Source: Aselliscus stoliczkanus (lineage: Eukaryota; Chordata; Mammalia; Chiroptera; Hipposideridae). Taken from it: a stretch of DNA of 64,000 bases. The stretch's first letter is position 1; each line of letters starts with the position of its first letter. Positions 24,567 to 36,830 of this stretch are shown piece after piece. The translations under genes were made by a program, and so were the position numbers. The DNA is taken from assembly GCA_033961575.1 (NCBI GenBank), contig CM066730.1, positions 138,039,523 through 138,103,522 of the forward strand, given 5' to 3'. A model generated the notes under the pieces. It saw only the letters and a list, made by a program, of their open reading frames with translations. It had not been told where the DNA came from and ran no database searches.

Positions 24567-25030
24567 GGGGCTGGCTGGGTGGCTCAGTTGGTTAGAAATC
24601 GAGCTCTGAGCAGGGTTGCTGGTTCAATTCCCACATGGGCCAGTGAGCTGTGCCCTCGACAACTATTGGGTTGCCGGAAAAGTCATGACATATTTTTCAT
24701 GTTTTTCATTGCAAAAATGTGTCATGACTTTTCCGACAACCCAATAGATTGAAGAAGACTTGAGCTGAGCTACCAGTGGGCGGCCGGATGGCTCAGTTAT
24801 TGTGCGAGCTCTCAACAAAAAGGTTGCTGGTTGGACTCCCACATGGGATGGTGGGCTGCACACCCTCTTTCCCCGTCTCCTCCACCCTCCGCAACTAGAT
24901 TGAAAGCGACAACTGGACTTGGAGCTGAGCTTGCGCCCTCCACAACTAAGACTGAAGGACAACAACTTGACTTGGAGCTGATGGGTCCTGGAAAAACAAT
25001 TCCCCAATATAATTACAAAAAAAAAAAGAA
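24567..25030 (+). mobile_element. Dimeric tRNA-derived bat-type SINE, split by a MITE
   Basis: Two tRNA-like heads are visible. The first has A box TGGCTCAGTTGG and B box GGTTCAATTCC. The second, at about 24783-24840, has TGGCTCAGTTATTG and GGTTGGACTCC. The body contains GCGCCCTCCACAACTAAG and GGACAACAACTTGACTTGG, ending CCCCAATATAATTAC plus an A run. The left unit is interrupted by the MITE at 24666-24744. No clear target-site duplication remains, so this is older than the copy at 21003. Confidence 0.92.
24666..24744. mobile_element. Mariner-type MITE, 79 bp, inserted in a SINE
   Basis: Starts TTGGGTTGCCGGAAAAGT and ends ACTTTTCCGACAACCCAA, with TA at 24664-24665 and 24745-24746. Removing the element and one TA rebuilds the SINE phrase ACAACTAGATTGAAG, so the insertion is precise. 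Same length as the copy at 23454. Confidence 0.93.
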
Positions 25031-25628
25031 TAGTGGCTGCTGGATGGGAGAAGGTCAGGAGAAGAAAGCTGGGGAGAAAGGATGTGAAACCCAACATTTC
25101 CTGGCTACCTAATATGTGACCAGGGACAGCACAGAAGTGGCACACACTCCAGCCTCCACAGCAGACAGCCGATCACAGCCCTCCCTCCTTCCTGCCACTT
25201 CTGGAGTAGGCATCCGGTGTGTGAGGCAGCCACTGCCACCAGCTAAAGTGACATGTGCTCTGGAGCTCCTCTGTCATAGCCACATGGGACACTGTCACAT
25301 ACATTCCATCACCTAAATGCTGGGCAAGGCTGTGTTACACCCAGTTTCGATGGTGAAGGGAATTGAGTGTCACAGACACGAACTCAAGTTCCCAGGCTTC
25401 AAGAACAGAGCGAAACCAGGATTTAAACAAAAGTCTAATCCAAGAGTCCTCACCCTTCCTGAGGCATTTTTTTAGGGGGAAAAAGGGTTGTAATAGGAGT
25501 GACAAGGGCACAGCAGGCAGATAGCACCTCCTTCAATGTTGGCCTGGGGCCAGTGTAGCTCCTCCTGTGCCCCGAATGGAATATGTCCCTCGCAAATTCA
25601 GTAGACATTACGGAATTGTCCTGTGAGT

Positions 25629-25634
25629 GAGAGA

Positions 25635-25721
<87 letters not shown>
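25629..25721. repeat. (GA)n microsatellite, about 41 pure units
   Basis: Pure GA from about 25639 to 25720, followed at once by AACACACACC. The longest simple repeat in the window. Confidence 0.97.
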
Positions 25722-25724
<3 letters not shown>

Positions 25725-26409
25725 CACACCTGAGTGGTATCTTCTCCCTCTTCTCCATATTAAATAGCAGTTGAGAACATTAAGTAAGTCTGCTGTTAAA
25801 GAAAAAAACTACCTAAAGACTCTTTTCCTATTTAAATAAGTTCTTGTAAAACAGAAACTGCTTGTAACACAGAAGCAAGGGGACTAAAAGAAGAAAGGAC
25901 CCTCTGAAGGAAAGCTGATTCGGCAAGGTTTGCCCTTTGCCTGTCCTCGTATAAAAGACCACGCTAAGACTTCAGCTATGTAAACACTGCAGAACAAGCA
26001 GAAACAAATGAAAGGGTGGCTTCAGACTAACAGCGTTCAGCTGTGGGCAGCGGCCAGGAGGCGGCTTTTGTTAGGAACAGATCATCTGGAGGGGAGCAGA
26101 CCTGATGTTTCACCCTGGGCTTAGGCTCACCCAGTGGATGACAGCATCTCCAGGCCAATCTAGATTTCCTTGAAAAAAAGCATGGGGGTTGGGAGGGGAA
26201 AAAAGCAGTGATCGGGACAATATGTGACATGGTGTAGGGAAGGGTTACAGTTCTGTGCGAGTGGTTTAAATAGAGTTTCGGTGTTATTCATCAAATAATG
26301 TATTTGGCTCACAATGTAACCAATGACAATTATAATGGCTTGTTGGGTTTTTGTTTTTGTTTTTTAAGGCATGACAAATGAATGTAGGAAAAGAAAAGGG
26401 AGGGATGGC

Positions 26410-26640
26410 AGCTAATATTTGCCAAGGACCGAGTAGGTGCTGATTGGTGTATACACATTCTTATGTATAGTCTTCATGATAATCCTGCCATTTTGTTCCA
26501 TTTACAGCTGAAGAAACTGAGACCCAGAAAAGTTCAAAGCCATGTTTGTGGTCACATGGGTGCCAAGTGGTAGAATGGGGATTTGAGCTGTGTCTGCCAG
26601 GCTCCAGAGGCCATGCTCTTCTTACTGTAGCTGGCTGCCT
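26410..26640 (-). mobile_element. MIR, minus strand
   Basis: CATTTACAGCTGAAGAAACT, GTCACATGGGTGCCAAGTGG and GGATTTGAGCTGTGTCTGCC. Confidence 0.8.
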
Positions 26641-28169
26641 CTGGGTTCCTTGGGAACCATGAAAGTCAAAAGAATGTAAGGCAGTCAGTGGAACCAGGCC
26701 TTTCCAGACCTTTTGCCTTTTGCTGTGGGTTTATAGAGAGGGGCCATGGGTGCCTGCAAGGGTGAGGGCACTGCCTAAGGGTGCTCTTCATGAAATCAGT
26801 GAGCTTTTCTATGGTCCTACCATCCCCCCTCTCTCACTCCCCATGGCAGCAATCAGAGACAAGATCAAATGAAACAGGCCACCAGGGCCAGCCTGGCTTC
26901 CAGGATGTGTGAATTCCGGCAGAACTCTCTGTGTGTTGATACCCTCTGTGTGTGGTGTGGGCTTATTCGCCATTGGCCCAGCAATTTGAGAATTTGGCTC
27001 TCACCTGAGGGACAGATGTCAGAGTTCAGAGTAAGAGCTATTTTTCCACTTTACTGGCCTGCTCCCGTAGGGTGGTGACTGAACCCTCGGCCCCTGTGGA
27101 AGTAGATACCCCTCCCGCCCTGCCCCTGGGAGATTCAGAGGTGGGTGCACTAGTGCATGGGGCCAGGGGTTGGTGAGACTGCTTCCTCAAAGCCAGCTAG
27201 CGCCATGAAAGCAGGGGCTGGGTTCAGCCAAGTCAGGAGCGTGGCTGCAAGCCAGGCAGCAAGATACAAGACCCTGGCGAATCCTGGTTTCCTCCCATGT
27301 GAAAGGCCAAACAAGAGTATCCACCTTCCAAAATGTTCAGGAAGACCCCTGGCAATGTAGAGAAAGTCCTGACATAGTGCCCTGTACACAGTAAATAATT
27401 CACAAGTGAGAGCTGACTATTTAACTTTCTGGATTCTTATTATTTTTTAAGTCAGGAAATGTTTCATCTACATTTTTCTTGAGTTCAAAGTACAGACTAG
27501 TCTGGTCTGCTTAAGTAATGCTGGTCAGGTGCAAATAACAGAGGTGTGGGGAGAAGGTGGGGATGGCTGGGGATACAGCAGGTTTTAGTAGAAGAAATCT
27601 GAGTCTCATTTTTCATGCTGGACCAAGAGGATTGCTTGGATCTCAAATTGTGTTCCCAAAGGGTTGATGGTAAAAAGATATCAAATGTGATCTGTTAATT
27701 GAGGCTCTGTACTCATCTCTTAAAAGTTTACATAATAGCTCCTTCGAGAGTCCTGAGGCTATTAATCAAGGTCATGCAGGCAAGCACCTGGGATGGTTTC
27801 TAACACAGAGTAGGTTTCCTACACACAGCCTAACACGGGGAAAGAGAGGAGGGCCCCAGAAGCCCCTGTGGCCTGCTGAGAATCAAGATTCTCCAGAACA
27901 GACCCACTTCACAGGTTCCTTCAGTGAACATTTAACTGAGTACCTACTATGTGCCAGGCCCTGGGGAATCAGAAATGAAAAAGATACTGTCCTTGTCCTG
28001 GTTTTCAATGTCGTCAGGATGTCTGACAGTTCGTCTGAGAATGGCAAGGTACTCTGAGAAGTACTTCAGTAAAGGGGTACGATTTTCATATACAATAGCT
28101 GAAGAAGGTGTTACAGTTTGGCGAGAATGTAGAATATTATAGTAACAATAAAAAAAATCACACAAATGT

Positions 28170-28360
28170 TGAATTGGCATATGCTGTGGGCAAAAGATGT
28201 GAGTGGCTTCACTTGCACTATCGTAGTTAATAATCACTGCAGGCTTGTAAGATAGGTATCTTTATCCCCATTTTACAGAAGAGGAAAATGAGGTTTAGAG
28301 GGATTATAAGACTTGCTCAAGGTCAGATAGCCACGGAGCAGGAGATGCAAAAAATAAAAC
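28170..28360 (-). mobile_element. MIR, minus strand
   Basis: CCCCATTTTACAGAAGAGGA and CTTGCTCAAGGTCAGATAGC. Confidence 0.75.
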
Positions 28361-29359
28361 ATCAAACCTGTGAGTGGAAGGGCAGGCAGTGGCCAGGTCA
28401 TCAAGGTCCTTTCATGACACGCTAAGGAGGGGGAATTTTTTTCTTGAAGGCAATAGGGGAAATTATCCCAATGTATGTTTTGGTTGTTTTGTAGCTAACA
28501 GTGCACAGACCCACGGCCACCCCCTCTCCAGCACGTATCTGGGATTAGCAGAGGCCGTACTTGCACAGTGGTTCATTTGGTTTGTTTTGATTCACAACTG
28601 AATGCATAATGAAAGATAATCGTCTGTTATGTTGCCCAAAAAGTTCTTGCGGTCACTGGCTACGTAAGTGTTCCACACAGAGCAGGGCCTTCCCTAGCCC
28701 TGCGGAGTCTCCGAGCTCCAGGTCAGCCTCATGGTATAAAAGTATGTGTGGTTTCTTCTATTTTGCTAAGTCAACAGTTCCAGGCAGGGAAAAAGAGGCT
28801 TCGCCTCAAGTACGGTTCTCCAGAAAGTCCTTCATTGATTCATCTCATTCAATCCATTTATTCTTTCTCAAGTTGCCCTTTCCAGCACCTTCAGCCCCTC
28901 CATGCTTCGAATGTTTCAAACCTGCTACTTCGACCCTGGACTTGTAAAAAACCAGCTGACCAGCCCAGGCAGAAAAGCTCATACATACATAAAGGGTGAT
29001 ACTTGGACATCTCAAAGGGATGGGGGGAAGGAGGGGGTTGGCAATTAGGTTGGGGGGAGGGCAGCTGTCAGCTTCTGCCCTGATTCAGTTAGCATCTTGG
29101 CTGCATCTCTCATGTATTATGTGCCTGGTTCTGAGGGCCTGGCCTCTGAATTTAGCCTTCCAAAGCCTCCCTTTTCTTGACAACTTTGTCTTAGATGCAC
29201 TTCATGAGCTCTCCTTGCTCTGAACACCTTGGTAAGGGTAACCACCCAGAGCTGGCCTCATGTGAGGGTGACAGCCTGGCACTCCACACCCTATAGAGGG
29301 GTTTTTGCCTGTGGTCAACGGCAACTAAGACAGTGCCTGAAAGACCTCTGAAGCTCGAA

Positions 29360-29570
29360 TAAAGGAGAAAGAACATAGAATGTGGCTTCTTCATGTGACT
29401 TGACTTCAAAGCTAGGTCCGCCACTTACTATGTGACTTGGTAAATCACTTAACCTCTTTCTCTTTTACCTACAACATAGGGATAACAACGCTTCTTAGAG
29501 TCACTCTAAGGAATAAGGAACACCAAGTATTTCAAGCTACCTAGCACAAAGGCAGTTAGTCAACAAACGT
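29360..29570 (+). mobile_element. MIR SINE
   Basis: CCGCCACTTACTATGTGACT and TCACTTAACCTCTTTCTCTT. Confidence 0.75.
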
Positions 29571-29599
29571 GCGTTGACTCTATCAATTGGACAGGGCAG

Positions 29600-29870
29600 A
29601 GTGCAACTCAGTATATTCTTTCAACTATTATTGTGTCTGTTACATGCCAGGTCCTGAATATGCAGAGATAAATGAGCCACAGTCACAGCCCTTGGGAACC
29701 CAAGGTCTTGGGGCAGAGACACACAATTAATACATTTTTATAAAATAAAATGAGCACAACAACAGACGTGACTACAACGCTACTGTAACACAAAATAAAG
29801 TGAGATTACTTTTGCCTGGGGTCCTGGGAGGAGGCTCAGGACAAGCTTTAGAGAAGAGGTACCATACAAG
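29600..29870 (-). mobile_element. L2 3' end, minus strand
   Basis: TTACATGCCAGGTCCTGAAT, then TTGGGAACCCAAGGTCTTGG, then AGGCTCAGGACAAGCTTTAG. Confidence 0.65.
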
Positions 29871-30959
29871 CCGATGACCAATAATTTATACACAAGCTGT
29901 TTAAGATACTATTCAATATATCTCACACAATATAAGTTGTGACATAATTTGATCTCCAGGTCCAATTTTGTCTAATGAAGAGTTTTGCAACTATGGTTTC
30001 TAATGAAATTCAAATGGTCTCAGGGAATAAACTAACAGGGAGGGAGGAAGTGGGAAAAAAAAGAGAAAATATATTCATTCATCAGTAAATTTTTAACTTT
30101 TCCAAGTTTTGTCATGAAATATTACCATCTTCTTGGCCCAAAACTTAATGGGATCTTACTAAGGAGGTAAAGAGCTAAGGGGCCTCATCTCCCAAACCAT
30201 TTCAGAGAAAATATAAAATGCCTTCATGTGCTCAACAGCCCAAGGTCATTTCCCCCATGTAAAAATTAAAAGTTTCCTCAAGTCATTCCTGACCACCCCC
30301 ACTGAGTATTATAATCTAAATGGTCAGGGGCATTTTAACTGTTAAAGAGGCCAAGTGAGAGAAAGGACACTCACTGGTGTGGTCACAGGGAAAGGCAGCT
30401 CAGGGGCACAGATAGGATTTTCCTTAACAAGTGAATGAAAGAAGTTTGAAGAAAATGACTGATGTATAATGTAGGCCTGGGGCTTTGTTATGATGAAGAA
30501 AAAGAAAAGCAAGGAGAAAGGAAGGAGAAGGGAAAATACATGTGGCGGGACTGAGGGATTACGAATTCTTAGGATGTAAGATTTAGGATTTATACTAGTG
30601 TATAGAGTTCAAAGACAGCTACTTTACCATTCTACAACATGGGGAGGACCTGTGGTTGCTGAGTTAGTCATCTTTAAACCCTAAACATCAAGAAAGAACA
30701 TGAGTCTGCGAGGCAGCGCAATGTAGTGGTTAAGAACATGTACTTGATTAAAGTGAAATACAACCAACAGCTATGTGTTCTGGGGACAGCAATTAGATCT
30801 GCATAGGGCAGCAACGGGCACAGAGAAGGTGGTATGGAAATGTAGTCTCAAAGGACAGCAGGGTTTCAGCTGGCTGGCTAGGGTTGGTCTGTAAGAAAGA
30901 GGGTAAAGAGAATCTGTTTTGCCTGAAGGAATAGCATGTGGAAAAGCTAAAGCAAGTTA

Positions 30960-31420
30960 GGAAACATCGCTTCATTCAGGAAGTATTTGTGAGTGTCTAC
31001 CCTATTCAGGGCTCTGTTCCAAAGAGCTAGGAAAAACAGTCCCACCTTCATGGAATTTACAGTCTGGTGGAGAATGGGGTGATACACATACATGAATATT
31101 CAAATATATGTCAGCTGGGATAATGCTACTTAGAAAAATAAAGCAGAATAGAGAGGTTCAGTAGGATGATGAGAGCATGTGCTGTAACACAGGATGGTCT
31201 GGGTGGACCTTAATGATGAGGTTACATTAGGCAGAGATTGTAAGGAAGTGATGGAGTGAAGCGCACAGTTAGGAGTGGTGCAGGCAGAGAGGTAAGAGCA
31301 AGTACAAAGGTCCTGTGGCAGGATATGATTGTTATCACACATGAAAAGCAAAGAATCAGTGCAGATGGAGAAATGTGACAGATGAGGGCAGAAAAGTAAC
31401 AAGGAGAGAACATATGGGGA
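30960..31420 (-). mobile_element. L2 3' end, minus strand
   Basis: GGAAGTATTTGTGAGTGTCT, CATGGAATTTACAGTCTGGT and GTACAAAGGTCCTGTGGCAG. Confidence 0.75.
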
Positions 31421-31788
31421 ATAGAAGTGGAATATGGGTTTTTTCTTCCTCCTTCCTGTTCTTTAAAAGAAAGCTATTATAGCATATTGTAGTCTTAAAT
31501 GATTAAATAGAGAAAGAGATGTGTCAATGTAGGAGGGGAAAGGAAGCATGACCAGAGCGTTGTGTCTTAGTTCACTGAAGGACCTACATGGTTATGGATG
31601 CACAGGGGAAGAACAGCTTTATCTGCTTCTCTGCTCTACTAAATTTGCTCGTGAACTGTTCTGTTCTTCCTTGTCTTGGGATGAAATTTCAGGTGGATCC
31701 ATAGTATTCCTACACTCTGAATACTACAAAGTCCTTGGTCTACCTTCAAGCATTAAATGTGTATACTCCATTGCAATATTCAAAACTA

Positions 31789-31868
31789 TTGGGTTGTCAG
31801 AAATGTCCTGATGTATTTTTTTATGTTTTTCAGTGGAAAAATGCGTCATGACTTTTCCAATAACCCAA
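31789..31868. mobile_element. Mariner-type MITE, 80 bp
   Basis: TA at 31787-31788 and 31869-31870. It begins TTGGGTTGTCAGAAATGT and ends ACTTTTCCAATAACCCAA. Third copy of the same family, more diverged and one base longer. Confidence 0.88.
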
Positions 31869-32042
31869 TACCATATCATCATATTAAAAAAAAAATTCCC
31901 TCCTACAGTTACAGTTTATTTCAGGCTCAGAAGCACACCTGGGGAAGGGGTGTGTACTACACTGCTCCTTTGTTCCTTCCCTCCCCCGTTTCCTTTCCTC
32001 TTTTACAGAAAGTATTTATATGTCACTTCTTTTCACAAAGGC

Positions 32043-32509
32043 TGTGGTAGGCTGAATAATGGCCCCCCAAAAAACATACCCATTTCCAAATTTCTGCAAC
32101 CTGTGAATGTTACCTTCTATGGCCAAAAAAAAAAAAAAATATTTTGCTGATGTGATTAAGGATCCTAAGATGGGGGGATAATCTTGGATTATCCAGGTGG
32201 GCTCTAAATACAATCATACGGAAGTGTCCTTATAAGAAAGATAAAAAGGAAGACGTCCCACAGATGAGGGGCAGGCAGTGTGACTCTGGAGGCCAAGGTT
32301 AATGTCATGTGGCCACAAGCCAAAGCATGCTGGCGGCAAACAGAAGCTGGGACAGGGAGGGAACAGGTTCTCCCCCAGGACATTTGATCTTGGCTTAGTG
32401 AAACTGATTTTGGACTTCAGGTCTCCAAGGCCTTTCAAAATATATTTGTACTGTTTGAAGCCATCAAGTTTGTAGTAATATGTTACAGCAGCCACAGGAA
32501 ACTAATACC
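32043..32509 (+). mobile_element. MLT1-type LTR, solo
   Basis: Starts TGTGGTAGGCTGAATAATGG and contains GATGTGATTAAGGATCC and GTGTCCTTATAAGAAAG, ending CAGGAAACTAATACC. A (CA)25 repeat begins about 30 bp after its end. Confidence 0.82.
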
Positions 32510-32538
32510 AAGGGTTTAAGACATTTTATACACACTCC

Positions 32539-32540
<2 letters not shown>

Positions 32541-32590
<50 letters not shown>
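32541..32590. repeat. (CA)25 microsatellite
   Basis: Fifty bases of uninterrupted CA just past the MLT1 LTR. Confidence 0.97.
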
Positions 32591-32591
<1 letters not shown>

Positions 32592-32949
32592 TGTAGTAAT
32601 ACATAAATAGAATGTTACATAGCACAAATGAAAAGAAGAATGGGAACATGGCAAACTGAGGCTCAATATTTTAACTTGAGTGTTAAATTTCAACTCTGAG
32701 CTTCTTAGCTTCCAGGGTCAGAAGAAAAATATGATCTATTGTATAGCTTTTGTTACTGGAAAAAGAAAATATACCAGGTTATATACCAGGTTCAGATTAA
32801 ACTTCACTTTTTCAACTATATGAATTTTGAAAAAAAAATCTCCAGTGCGACTTTATATGGGGTACATGAGTGACACATTACCCCTCAGCATGGTTATTGA
32901 AATAGAGGCATGACCTTCAGGTGGCTATTTTTTTTTTTTTTTTGTATTT

Positions 32950-33640
32950 TTAAATTTTTTGTTTTTTTTTTTTCAAAAATAACTTCAGACTTACCTCAAA
33001 GTTACCAAAACTATACCAACAATTCTGTATCTTTCACCTAGATTCTCCCAATATTTTACATATGCATTCTATCCATACACACACACAGATACTGACACAC
33101 ACACACACACACACACAACACATTATGTGTGCTATGTGCATATGAATTTTTTTTTCTGAATCATTTCAGAGTAAGTTGCAGATGTAATGCGCACTTACTC
33201 CTAAAAACATCCGTATGTATTTTATTTTTTAAAAATTCTCTTATATAACCATTACGCAATTATCAAATCAGAAAATAAACACTGATACAAATAGACTGTT
33301 TAATCTATAACCTTATTCAAATGTCATCAATTGCCCACCAAATGTCCTTCCCAGTAAAAGTTTCTCTAGTCCACGATCCTGTTCAGGATTGCACAGTGCC
33401 TTCGGTTGCCATGTCTCTTTAATCTCCTTCACTCTGGAACCCTTCTCCAGCCTTTCTTTATCTTTTATGACCTTAATATTTTTGAAGAGTAGAGGTAAGT
33501 GATTTTGTAGAATACCTCTCCATTTGAGATTTCCTTATGATTAGACTCAGATTAGGCATTTTTGGCAGGACTACCACAGAAGCAATGTTGGGTTCACATG
33601 GCCACTTCTTGGGGAGATAAGAGCCATGAGAAAAACATTT
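32950..33640 (+). mobile_element. L1M 3'-region fragment
   Basis: Contains TTTCACCTAGATTCTCCCAA and GATTTTGTAGAATACCTCTC, typical of old L1M 3' ends. An AC microsatellite at 33094-33117 lies within it. Confidence 0.75.
33094..33117. repeat. (AC)12 microsatellite
   Basis: Short AC run in the L1M fragment, with a smaller one at 33077-33087. Confidence 0.9.
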
Positions 33641-33889
33641 AATTTTATAAAAAGGTATAGCTCATAGAGTTAACCAAAAACAGCTTCTCTCCTGTAAGTC
33701 TAGTCTGCCCAAGCATGCCTGAGATCTGCTGCTCTCTATCCGGATGTCTCTGTTTACTGGGCAGTAGCTGACCAGGGAAGACAAGGTGAGAAACCTAGGA
33801 AACCTCTATTGCATCCACTCTGCAACATTGGCTTTTTCACTGCCAAAAGCAACACTGACTTTTATCTTCTAAACATCTTTCACATATAT

Positions 33890-34400
33890 CCACTTCTCTC
33901 CATCCCCTCCATCATACTCCCAGACAACGTACCACAGTATCGTCTCTTACCCGGACCCCCAATCTCCTATCTGGCCTCCTAGCATCCACTCTGGTCTCTC
34001 TCTAATCTCTTCTCCAAACTGCAATTATTTCCATCCTTTGTAAAGCCAATTGCCGACTGTGCTTAAAACTATTCAGTTTCTTTTAAGATAAAAGACCAAA
34101 ATCCTTTCTAAGCCTTTATCAGGCTTAGAATCCCAGCGTGTCCTGCCCCTTTCTGGTTCTCCAGCCTTTACTTGTATCACTCCTCCCTCCTGCACCACTG
34201 GGAACCTGCCAATTTCTCTCCCATTATCCAGCTTGTATTTATTTCTTGGGCCACGTTCCTCTCAACCATCACTATGCAGACCTTTCTTCCTCCCTATCAG
34301 ACTCTACTCAGCTACCTAAACAAAATACCTCAGCCCAAACATCACTGCCTTACCAGGAGCCAACCACTAAAACTGATCTAGTTTCACTTGGATTTATGCT
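33890..34400 (+). mobile_element. L2 copy
   Basis: CTCCTATCTGGCCTCCTAGC and TTTTAAGATAAAAGACCAAA, with CTTTATCAGGCTTAGAATCC, follow L2 text. Confidence 0.7.
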
Positions 34401-34649
34401 CTCATGATTGTTCCTCTGCTTCACATCACCTAGATATCATACCTACAGAAGAGTGTCTAAAACATATGTGTCCATTTTAAAGACAGTTAATAAGTACTCA
34501 GGCACCCATCAAAGCCTCTCTGGAGGGCATCGTTTTTCCTCAACAACCAGCACCTCCCAGCCATTAACCAGTGTGTTGGTGTTTGTGGCAATTATTTCCT
34601 TGCTTATCATTCTACATCTAGAACCTATATATTTGTTCCTAAAATATAT

Positions 34650-35080
34650 TGTCTCTCTTGCCTGTTTTTGAATTTTATATGAATGAAATAACTATTTCTT
34701 TCATATCCTGTTTCCTTCACTTATAGTTGTTTGATTCATCTATATTGTTCTATATTGTTATAGCTCCCTCATTTTAAGTATGCACACCACTGTGGGGATA
34801 TAATACAATGTAGATATTCATTTTATTATTGGTTGAAATTTGGATTGATTCAAATTTGGGGCTATTATGAAAAATGATACAATGAATACTCATACTTGTC
34901 TCTGAGTGTACATAGGTACATGGGTGCAAAATAGGTTTTCCAGGTTTTTACCTAGCAATGGAATTGGTGGCGTGCAGGGTACCTGTCTATTCAAATTTAT
35001 TGGACAATGCTTTGCTGTTTTCAAAAGTGATTGTGCTAATTTATGCTCCCACCAGCAGAGTATGATGTAAAGCACTTATC
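34650..35080 (+). mobile_element. L1M 3'-region fragment
   Basis: Contains GGGGCTATTATGAAAAATGA and CTAATTTATGCTCCCACCAG, a different part of the same L1M 3' text. Confidence 0.75.
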
Positions 35081-36299
35081 AAGGTCTGGAATGATATGTA
35101 TTTTGTGATTGCTTGCTTGGTGTCCACCTCCTCCCCTAGACTATAAATAAGGTCTGTGTCCTCTTTGGCTCACCATTTTCACTCTACTGCCTGGTGCAAA
35201 GTAGGTACTTAAACATGAGTGGCTGAATAAAAGAAGGGATTCTGGATAAGCAAGTTTAAGTATTTTGGATGTGAACACAGGTATATTTGACTTCAAAACC
35301 CATCTCTTTACAACCATACTATATTTTCCTTATCTCAAAATGGTGATAATCATTCATATCCTACTGATTAGTTTCCAATGTAATGGTATAATGGTAGTCA
35401 TCAAGCGAGATTACAGATGTCAATCCAACAAACACAGGGTTCATATTAAGTGTCCACCAATGTTCCACTATGATGCCCCTGAACCCACGGTCCACAGATG
35501 GAACATATGAAAGACGGTTGTCAATGGCAAGTGCTCTGTGAATGTATGTGGATTAAGATTACTTTGTAGAGGAAGAAACAGGTTTCAAATATCACTGCAG
35601 GGAAAACCAGGGAGACCAATTAATGCTTTCAAGTGCAATCTGCACCTGTGTCCCAAATTATTCACCAGCACACACAAAAGAAGCTTGCTCCAAGCTCTGA
35701 TGAGAACAAACACTTTAAAATGCTTTTGCCCAGGTGGCATCATCTTTCATCTGTGCCTGGTCTCTAGGAAAGGCTGGGCAGAGAGCTGGATAAACACTGC
35801 ACTTCGGCTGGGCACTGTGGGTTCAAAAGTTAAGTGGGACTTTCTATTTACACTGACAGATCTGAAGACTCTGTGGTTTCCTGTCTCATCGTGGTGTGTC
35901 TGTACTTCTGTTTCTGGGTTTGTCTGCACAGAACTGCAAGTGGGGTCTTCCATGGGTCCCTTCATCCCATCTTATTTTCATGAGAAAATAAGAATTCTAT
36001 AATCTCTAACTGGTGGCAGATTTTACACGGTCCTCTATTCAAGTCCCAATGGACTTTCTTTAAAAGGATGGATTCAAGGGACCTCCCAGCATGCCTCCAA
36101 CTGGCAGGGACTACGAGTAAATGCCAGTCCAATCTGATTTCCTTCATTTTATACTAATTTTACCTTCATGTACTTCACTCTTACATTCATCGAGTGTACA
36201 TTTAGAGTTCCTCCTATGTACAGGGTGCTCTGCAAGGCATCAAGGAAGCAGTGATGTAATGAGATAATTGCTACTCTGAAGGAGCTTAAAGCCATTTTT

Positions 36300-36480
36300 C
36301 TGCAAGTCCCCGTTAGAATCACGTGGGCACATGTTAAAATTACAGATTTGTACATACTCTTTCCTAGCAAGGCTCACTGAATCAGACCCTGTGGGAGTGG
36401 GGCCTGAGGAATTATGTTTTTAAGGAATTCCCCAGGTACATTTTATGCACATTAATCGAGAAACAATGGCTTGTACCTCA
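36300..36480 (+). mobile_element. MER5A/MER20-like hAT-Charlie fragment
   Basis: Contains TTAGAATCACGTGGG, CTGAATCAGACCCTGTGGG and GGGGCCTGAGGAATTATG, which line up with MER5A-type consensus phrases. Confidence 0.7.
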
Positions 36481-36619
36481 GTGCAGAATTTACAGCCAAA
36501 ATGGGGACTAGTGACAGAGACTCAGAAGCCCTTCCTGTGAGGAACCAGACTTTCCCCAGCTGCAGGGTCCTTCGATTTGAGTAAATGAAGATAAACCGCC
36601 TAAGGATGCAGCTGAAATG

Positions 36620-36830
36620 GCTTGAGGGTTTGCTCAGACATGTATCTGAGTTTTGGCCCTATCACTTACTAGCTGTGGGACTTCAGACAAATCACTCCGT
36701 TTCTTTGAGCCTCATTTTGAAAAAGAAAACAACACCTGCTTTGACTGCCTCACTTAGTTATTCTGAATATCAAATTCCACAAGGCATTTTACAAACTCTA
36801 GAGCACCGAGAAGGAGTCATTTGATGATCA
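36620..36830 (+). mobile_element. MIR SINE
   Basis: CCCTATCACTTACTAGCTGT and CTTTGAGCCTCATTTTGAAA. Confidence 0.75.

Noticed and set aside
24575..24645. tRNA-like A and B boxes
   Set aside because: They belong to SINE heads. The cloverleaf is degenerate, so these are not functional tRNA genes. The same applies to 21380-21456 and 24783-24840.
24663..25145. 160-codon minus-strand ORF, the longest open frame in the window
   Set aside because: It lies across the dimeric SINE and its MITE, antisense to the SINE. It is a chance frame through a mobile element.
25450..25758. 102-codon ORF rich in Ser-Leu repeats
   Set aside because: The repeat is the translation of the GA microsatellite.
35538..36002. 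154-codon plus-strand ORF
   Set aside because: No recognisable domain, antisense to FGGY transcription, no start context or splice-flanked partner.
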